Shown piece after piece: positions 8,879 through 13,155 of a stretch of DNA of 13,155 nucleotides. The position numbers and the translations under genes were made by a program. Under the pieces are notes generated by a model, which saw nothing but the letters and a program-made list of their open reading frames with translations, made no database searches and was not told the DNA's origin. The stretch lies in NCBI GenBank assembly GCA_020438245.1, contig JAGQUY010000104.1, positions 1 to 13,155 on the forward strand. Reading direction: 5' to 3'. The DNA comes from Bacteroidota bacterium (GTDB taxonomy: Bacteria; CLD3; SB21). Positions within the stretch are counted from its first letter, which is position 1. Every line of letters begins with the position of its first letter.

Positions 8879-8923
8879 GAAAAGCATCTTCAAAGTTAGC
8901 GCTGGAATCTTTTTCAAAAAATG

Positions 8924-8935
8924 TCGAATATTCGA
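8924..8935. repeat. Perfect 12-bp palindrome TCGAATATTCGA (possible operator)
   Basis: TCGAATATTCGA is self-complementary over 12 bp and ends one base before the proposed ATG of the coiled-coil gene at 8937. Its half-sites TCGAAT and ATTCGA also form the palindrome at 8869-8878. The position would let a dimeric repressor block translation initiation or promoter clearance of the rightward unit. No regulator gene is seen nearby, so the role is inference only. Confidence 0.4.
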
Positions 8936-8936
8936 A

Positions 8937-9740
8937 ATGAAAGGCAGAGCAGAGGCCGCGATCCGAGAACAGCTTGCAGAAATACGCACTGTGCTTGCTG
9001 AAGAAAAGCAGCTTGCAATTCGTCGAAAACGGGATGAGGAAATTGGCGAGGCAATGAGACAATTGGAATCCGCGATTTTGAAGTTGGAGTCGGATGAAAG
9101 GGCTCAGATGATTGCAATCCAAGATCGCCTGCACATCAGAAAGCAGGAAGCGGCGCTTCTCGGCGACTATGAACAGGAGAAGCGAAGGTGGATGCGACAA
9201 TCCGCCAAACTGAAAAAGTTGAAGAAAGAAATGGTGGAAGTTACTGAAAAGGGCATACAACTCAACATGCTCATAAAGCATCGGGAGGAGGAACTCAACT
9301 GGTTGAAGGGTCACCCGGAGCCCTATCGGGTGCATGAAAGGGTGACTCTGCGGGTTGCTGAACTTGAGCATTCAGTTATGGAGAATCGTCCGGAACTCGA
9401 AACACTGCGACAAACCTACCTGAAATTGGAAAATGAAATTCGAAGTCTATCGGCAGCCGAAAAGGAAGTTTGGAGGTTGGAAAAGAGCATTTCTGAGTGC
9501 AAAAAGGCCCGACGTGACTGCGACGAACTGACCGAGGAGTTGGAGAGGCTTAAGGCGCATGTCTCACGACGCTATTATGCCAAGAGGGAGATTCAGGCGA
9601 TGGCGGATTTGCGACAAAAGAAAGAGGCGAACGCTTATGATTCCAACCTTCACGAGCGATTATTACACCGCATCTATCACTTCCTTGAAAACGAATTGGC
9701 ACCGTTGTTGGAAGCGGACGCGCTAAAGACCGGAGCCTGA
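8937..9740 (+). CDS. Unrecognised cytoplasmic coiled-coil protein upstream of the Lol permeases
   Basis: I do not recognise a family. From the ATG at 8937 it has 267 residues, is almost entirely predicted alpha-helical and is very rich in Glu, Lys, Arg and Leu. Long heptad-like stretches cover about 1-120 and 135-225 and are separated by a break at GHPEPYRVHE (residues 126-135). No signal peptide, membrane helix, CxxC pair or nucleotide-binding motif is visible, so it is probably a cytoplasmic rod or scaffold. The frame is open back to 8805, and an ATG at 8850 would add 29 residues. I prefer 8937 because the charged helical composition begins there and the earlier residues overlap the addA start region. 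The stop overlaps the next gene's ATG as TGATG, so it is probably translated together with the permeases. SMC-like or division-linked roles would be guesses. Confidence 0.75.
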   Translation: MKGRAEAAIREQLAEIRTVLAEEKQLAIRRKRDEEIGEAMRQLESAILKLESDERAQMIAIQDRLHIRKQEAALLGDYEQEKRRWMRQSAKLKKLKKEMVEVTEKGIQLNMLIKHREEELNWLKGHPEPYRVHERVTLRVAELEHSVMENRPELETLRQTYLKLENEIRSLSAAEKEVWRLEKSISECKKARRDCDELTEELERLKAHVSRRYYAKREIQAMADLRQKKEANAYDSNLHERLLHRIYHFLENELAPLLEADALKTGA

Positions 9741-10981
9741 TGTTCTTTCCTTTTTTTGTCTCTTCAAGATATTTAAAAGCACAGCGAAAAAGCGGGTTCA
9801 TCTCCCTGATCGCATATATAAGTATGACCGGCGTCGCGTTGGGAACGGCGGCCCTCATTATTACATTGGCCGTGATGGCAGGTTTTGAGCGGGAATTGCG
9901 GATCAAGTTCGTCAATTTCGACTCGCATCTCCGCTTCAGAACCTTTGAAGGCACCGAGTTCATCGACCCCGAAACCGGCCTTGAGCAAAAGCTTCGTGAA
10001 AATCAGGAAATCTCGGGGGTTTCTCCGTATATCGAACGGGAGGCGATGATTCGATCCAAACAAGTGACCGATGGAGTTATTGTCAAAGGTATCGACGAAA
10101 CGAGGGTGGACGAGGCGCTTAATATTCGTCGGGACGTCGTGGAGTCCAAATACAATAACCGAATCCACCTCAAACAAGATACATCGGATGCGTTGCCGGG
10201 TATCCTGATCGGGCAGAAACTGGCGGATCGTCTGTACGCGAAGGTGGGGGATAAGTTGACTCTTTTCAGCCTGCAGGGGACTATTGCATTTATTCAGCAG
10301 CCTTCGGTCCGGCAATATATCCTGACGGGCATCTATCGCAGCGGATTGTCCGAATACGATAATGTGTATGTGTATGTTGATCTCAATGAAGCTCAGAAGC
10401 TTTTCAAAATGGGTTCGACCATTCACGGGTATGAACTTCGTCTCAAAAACCAGATGGAGGCGACTACCGTTCAGAAGGAATTGACGAAGGCATTCGGCTA
10501 TCCATATTATGTCAGAACGTGGCTAGATGTACACCGCAACCTTTTCGGATGGCTGGAAACGAATCATTATATCATGACGATTATTTTCGGCCTGATTATT
10601 CTAGTGGCGGCCTTCAATATCGTTGGCACGCTTTTTATTATTGTAATTGAGAAAACGCGGGATATCGGCATTTTGAAATCGATGGGAGCAAAGCAAAAAG
10701 CCATCGCCCGGATCTTTCTTTTTGAAGGCCTGTTTATCGGTCTAATGGGGTCTGCGGCGGGAGCAGCGTTGGCATACGTCATCTGCAGAGTTCAGCAGGA
10801 TTTTCGAATTCTGGCGCTCGATTCAGATGTCTATTTTATGGACTCAGTTCCGATGGAAATCAAATGGCAGTTTTTTGCCGGCATGATTCTGTTTTCGACG
10901 CTCTTGTGCGTTTTGGCCACTGTCTTACCGAGTTTGCGAGCCGCAAGGCTCGACGCCGTGGAGGCGATCAGGTATGAATAA
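9740..10981 (+). CDS. lolC: Lipoprotein-releasing permease, LolC/LolE family (first copy)
   Basis: This is a membrane subunit of the LolCDE transporter, which extracts lipoproteins from the inner membrane and hands them to a periplasmic carrier for outer-membrane delivery. The 413-residue protein has the MacB/FtsX-type layout: TM1 at about 22-47, a large periplasmic domain at about 50-270, then TM2 at 277-303, TM3 at 327-349 and TM4 at 377-399. The cytoplasmic coupling segment EKTRDIGILKSMGAKQK (304-320), which contacts the ATPase, is conserved, and the FtsX-type end (LPSLRAARLDAVEAIRYE) is intact. The periplasmic SEYDNVYVYVDLNEAQKLF block (204-222) is shared with the next gene. CGGAG lies 5 nt before the ATG. 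The LolC versus LolE label is by position only; the two copies cannot be sorted from sequence alone. MacB-like exporters are the alternative, but the paired permeases favour Lol. Confidence 0.9.
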   Translation: MFFPFFVSSRYLKAQRKSGFISLIAYISMTGVALGTAALIITLAVMAGFERELRIKFVNFDSHLRFRTFEGTEFIDPETGLEQKLRENQEISGVSPYIEREAMIRSKQVTDGVIVKGIDETRVDEALNIRRDVVESKYNNRIHLKQDTSDALPGILIGQKLADRLYAKVGDKLTLFSLQGTIAFIQQPSVRQYILTGIYRSGLSEYDNVYVYVDLNEAQKLFKMGSTIHGYELRLKNQMEATTVQKELTKAFGYPYYVRTWLDVHRNLFGWLETNHYIMTIIFGLIILVAAFNIVGTLFIIVIEKTRDIGILKSMGAKQKAIARIFLFEGLFIGLMGSAAGAALAYVICRVQQDFRILALDSDVYFMDSVPMEIKWQFFAGMILFSTLLCVLATVLPSLRAARLDAVEAIRYE

Positions 10982-10996
10982 AGGTCGGGGGCCGCT

Positions 10997-12217
10997 ATGC
11001 GTTTTGAAAAAATGATGGCCATCAAATACACCAGGCCCGCCAAAGACAATCTGTTCGTCACCATGATCGGACTCATATCCGTTGCGGGGGTGACGATCGG
11101 CGTTGCTGCCATTGTTATTGTTCTTTCCATGCTGAACGGATTTGAAAACGAAGTGAAAAAGCGATTCATCGGATTTGATGCACATTTAAAGGTTCGCCGC
11201 TTGCATGAAGAGCCTGTCGAACAATGGCCTCAATTGGTCCATGAATTGACGAGCGGACGCCGCGATCTTTCTGCGTCGCCGTACGTGTTGCAAAAAGCGA
11301 TGATTTCCGGTCCCAATGGCAATCATGTGGGTTTTGTCAAAGGCACACTGGACAGTTCCATCGCTGCGGTAACAGATCTGGAAAAAGACGTAGTGGCAGG
11401 GCGACTCGATTTCTCAGACCAACCGGAAGGGTACCCGGGGGCGCTGGTCGGGGCCAGCATGGCTATTCAGTTGGACATTAATCCGGGTGACACAATTACC
11501 GTAATCAGCCCGGCCGGCATAGTAAGCCCTTTTGACATGCCTACCTCCAGACGCTTCACGGTCAGCGGGATATTCCGAACGGACATGTTCGAATATGACA
11601 ATGCGTATATCTTTGTCGGATTAAACTCCGCACAAAGGCTCTTTGAAATGGGTGATGGAATCACGGGACTCGATCTTTCGACTGGGGATATTGAGGAGTC
11701 TTTTGATATCCAGAAAAAGCTGCAATCTCATCTGGGGGAGGCGTGGACGGTCGAAACGTGGTATGATCAACACTTGGATCTGTACAGCGCAATGAAGGTG
11801 GAAAAATGGGGGTCTCTGGTCGTGCTGAGCCTCATCATTCTGGTTGCAGGATTTAATATCATCAGTACGCTTATCATGATCGTCATGCAGAAAACCCATG
11901 AAATTGGTATTTTGAAATCCATGGGAGCCACCAATCGAATGATCAGCCGTATTTTCATGAATCAAGGACTGTTGACCGGCAGTCTGGGTATGGTCGCGGG
12001 ATGTTTCATCGGATATTCGGTTTGCTTCGCACAGATGCACTTTGGGTTCGTCAAGCTACCCGCTGATATATTCTTCTTGGACGCGCTGCCGGTGCAAGTT
12101 CAATTGGTTGATTTTATCGCAATTGTTGTCGTTGCGTTTGTTCTCTGTCTGTTCTCAACTGTTTATCCAGCCAGAAAAGCGGCGTCTTTGGAGCCGGTTG
12201 ATGCGCTAAGGAAATAG
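10997..12217 (+). CDS. lolE: Lipoprotein-releasing permease, LolC/LolE family (second copy)
   Basis: This is the second permease of the predicted LolCDE complex, 406 residues and paralogous to the gene just upstream. It has TM1 at about 22-47, a periplasmic domain at about 50-268, TM2 at 272-297, TM3 at 321-345 and TM4 at 371-391. Shared landmarks are FEYDNAYIFVGLNSAQRLF (198-216) and the coupling segment QKTHEIGILKSMGATNR (298-314). IFFLDALPVQVQ (358-369), before the last membrane helix, matches the family's usual position and lines up with VYFMDSVPMEIK in the first copy. It has no long C-terminal tail and ends in the normal PARKAASLEPVDALRK form. A GGTCGGGGG stretch precedes the ATG, and the gap to the previous stop is 15 nt. 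Which copy faces the periplasmic carrier cannot be decided here. Confidence 0.91.
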   Translation: MRFEKMMAIKYTRPAKDNLFVTMIGLISVAGVTIGVAAIVIVLSMLNGFENEVKKRFIGFDAHLKVRRLHEEPVEQWPQLVHELTSGRRDLSASPYVLQKAMISGPNGNHVGFVKGTLDSSIAAVTDLEKDVVAGRLDFSDQPEGYPGALVGASMAIQLDINPGDTITVISPAGIVSPFDMPTSRRFTVSGIFRTDMFEYDNAYIFVGLNSAQRLFEMGDGITGLDLSTGDIEESFDIQKKLQSHLGEAWTVETWYDQHLDLYSAMKVEKWGSLVVLSLIILVAGFNIISTLIMIVMQKTHEIGILKSMGATNRMISRIFMNQGLLTGSLGMVAGCFIGYSVCFAQMHFGFVKLPADIFFLDALPVQVQLVDFIAIVVVAFVLCLFSTVYPARKAASLEPVDALRK

Positions 12218-12224
12218 GAGCACT

Positions 12225-13049
12225 ATGAAGAAAACGGTTTTGCTTGTCGGTATGGCGATGGTTCTAACCGTACATGGCGTGAGTCAAGATAAAAATAAGT
12301 TGTATGCTTTAACCTATAAATTCAAGAAAGGTGATATTTATACGATATCACTCAATACATATTATACCCTCTCTAGCACGGCCAGCGGCCGAACCTCGTA
12401 CGGAGAATCGTCTTTTGAAGTTAAGCAGGAAATTGAAAATGTCGACGCCAAGCTTATCGATGTCCGCATTAAAGCCGCGCTTACCCGGTGCTCAATCAAC
12501 GGCAAAAATCTAACATATAAACTGGGTGATGTATTTTCGAATAAAGTCTTTTTCCTGACTTTAGACCGGTTTGGAAAACTCTACCAGGATTCGCTTTTTG
12601 TCCAAACGGGAGGAGAAGGGATTCAAGGTTTTGGATCCGATTTCAGCTATGTTATGAACCCGCTTCCTGATTATCCTGTAAAGGAAGGCGATAGTTGGGA
12701 CGTTGCGGAGTATGTGGACGAGAAACAGTTTGAAAAGATGCTGAACCTGACGGAGTTGGCCGTTACCGATCCCAAGGTGCGTGGACGATACACACTGGTC
12801 AGCGTGACTGACAACGTTGCCAAAATAAGTTCTGATATCGAAATTTCAGGGGGTGGGTCGATGGATGCGATGCCAACCGTGGAATTTCTGATGAAATTGA
12901 CGGGTACTTACTTTTTGGACCTGACTACTGGAATTCCTGCAAGTGGCCAAATAACGACAGAATTGGCGGCTGTAGCGCCAACGGGCACTGGAGATATAAA
13001 TTTTAGGGCATCACGATCGGTCAACTTTGTGGTGGAGCAAGCAAACTGA
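12225..13049 (+). CDS. Predicted secreted beta-rich protein (DUF6263-like) between lolE and lolD
   Basis: This 274-residue protein has an N-terminal signal-like sequence: MKK, a hydrophobic stretch VLLVGMAMVLTV (5-16), then HGVSQ with a probable cleavage near residue 18-21. The signal region has no lipobox cysteine, so it should be a soluble periplasmic protein or an outer-membrane-associated one rather than a lipoprotein. The rest alternates hydrophobic and polar residues as in beta strands. Two segments, PVKEGDSWDV (151-160) and TGTYFLDLTTGIPASGQIT (226-244), recall the DUF6263 family, whose function is unknown; the match is from memory of such sequences and is moderate. An AGGAG site overlaps the preceding stop, 4 nt before the ATG. 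Its stop overlaps the lolD ATG (TGATG), so it is made in step with the transporter. A role as an accessory or carrier for lipoproteins is possible but unproven. Confidence 0.78.
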   Translation: MKKTVLLVGMAMVLTVHGVSQDKNKLYALTYKFKKGDIYTISLNTYYTLSSTASGRTSYGESSFEVKQEIENVDAKLIDVRIKAALTRCSINGKNLTYKLGDVFSNKVFFLTLDRFGKLYQDSLFVQTGGEGIQGFGSDFSYVMNPLPDYPVKEGDSWDVAEYVDEKQFEKMLNLTELAVTDPKVRGRYTLVSVTDNVAKISSDIEISGGGSMDAMPTVEFLMKLTGTYFLDLTTGIPASGQITTELAAVAPTGTGDINFRASRSVNFVVEQAN

Positions 13050-13155
13050 TGGCTATTCTTGAGACGAAATCGATTCATAAGTCGTACGTGATGGGACGTA
13101 GCAGACTCGAGGTTTTGAAAGGGATAGATCTTACGGTCCAGGAGGGAAGTGTTGT
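13049..13155 (+). CDS. lolD: LolD-type ABC ATPase, first 35 codons (truncated by window end)
   Basis: This is the start of the ATP-hydrolysing subunit expected to power the two permeases upstream. The visible residues (MAILETKSIHKSYVMG, then LEVLKGIDLTVQEGSVV) match the A-loop region of MacB/LolD-type ATPases: KSY carries the aromatic A-loop residue that stacks on adenine, and VLKGIDL is followed by EGSVV just ahead of the Walker A loop. Walker A itself lies beyond the right edge. The ATG shares TGATG with the preceding stop, and GGTGGAG lies about 11 nt upstream. LolD and MacB ATPases are close relatives; assignment to Lol rests on the neighbouring permeases. Confidence 0.92.
   Translation, partial: MAILETKSIHKSYVMGRSRLEVLKGIDLTVQEGSV

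Larger units (their letters stand above)
8852..8936. promoter_or_regulatory. Divergent spacer between addA and the lol-linked unit
   Basis: This 85-nt AT-rich stretch separates the two outward-facing units, so both promoters should lie in it or just inside the flanking genes. It carries two perfect palindromes, described separately. I searched both strands for sigma-70-like boxes. Several TTGAAA or TTGAGT hexamers occur, but none has a convincing -10 box at 16-18 nt, so I do not call a promoter. Neither flanking gene has a clear Shine-Dalgarno sequence, unlike other genes in the window (GGAGG before hflX, AGGAG before the secreted protein). Confidence 0.55.

Noticed and set aside
8852..8936. 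Sigma-70 promoters built on TTGAAA/TTGAGT hexamers
   Set aside because: No -10 box with more than about three or four matches lies at 16-18 nt spacing on either strand, so a specific promoter call would not be supported.
8852..8989. Upstream extension of addA giving 46 more residues before the chosen start
   Set aside because: The frame is open but the added residues have no family-like features, overlap the start of the divergent coiled-coil gene, and would push Walker A from residue 8 to 54, unlike known AddA proteins.
8811..9371. 186-codon minus-strand frame opposite the coiled-coil gene
   Set aside because: It is a Phe/Leu/His/Ser-rich antisense image of a charged coiled coil and overlaps the addA start in another frame.
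9773..10426. 217-codon open frame on the minus strand opposite lolC
   Set aside because: It lies wholly antisense to a well-supported permease, its translation resembles no family, and its composition is that of a shadow frame.
1..13155. CRISPR arrays, tRNA/rRNA genes, insertion sequences or attachment sites
   Set aside because: No spaced direct repeats, cloverleaf-like segments, transposase or integrase motifs, or terminal inverted repeats were found; coding sequence fills nearly the whole window.

Overview
The window is gene-dense bacterial chromosome of medium GC, with no mobile element, RNA gene or CRISPR array visible. It looks like a Gram-negative (two-membrane) bacterium, because it carries a LolCDE-type lipoprotein export operon. 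The AddAB nuclease-helicase is compact, and its AddB lacks a recognisable ATP-binding loop, a style I associate with Bacteroidota/FCB-type lineages. The secreted protein between the Lol genes resembles a family I associate with the same group. The phylum is an inference and I cannot name a genus.

Two transcription units diverge from a short spacer at about 8852-8936. The leftward unit (minus strand, 8851 down to 1) reads addA, addB, a dGTPase (dgt), a coiled-coil DUF2130 protein and hflX, whose 3' part runs off the left edge. Gene junctions are tight: addA/addB overlap by 4 nt, addB/dgt by 4 nt (dgt starts at TTG), dgt/DUF2130 are 8 nt apart, and DUF2130/hflX overlap by 14 nt. AddA and AddB together form a RecBCD-like double-strand-break resection machine. 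The dGTPase controls the dNTP pool. The DUF2130 protein carries a residue pattern that looks like a PD-(D/E)XK nuclease core. HflX is a ribosome-associated GTPase. The unit is therefore biased toward DNA-end processing and nucleotide metabolism.

The rightward unit (plus strand, 8937 to the right edge) reads an unrecognised cytoplasmic coiled-coil protein, two paralogous FtsX-fold permeases of the LolC/LolE family, a predicted secreted beta-rich protein (DUF6263-like) and the first 35 codons of the LolD ATPase. Junctions here are also tight (1-nt overlap, 15 nt, 7 nt, 3-nt overlap). This suggests the two unknown proteins are co-translated with, and may act with, the lipoprotein release transporter.

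The divergent spacer holds two perfect palindromes sharing the half-site TCGAAT/ATTCGA, which are candidate operators. No intergenic stretch exceeds about 90 bases and no terminator is expected inside either unit. The best leads are the putative nuclease core in the DUF2130 protein and its cluster with AddAB and dGTPase, the loss of the ATP-binding loop in AddB with retention of its Fe-S/nuclease module, and the secreted protein inserted between lolE and lolD.
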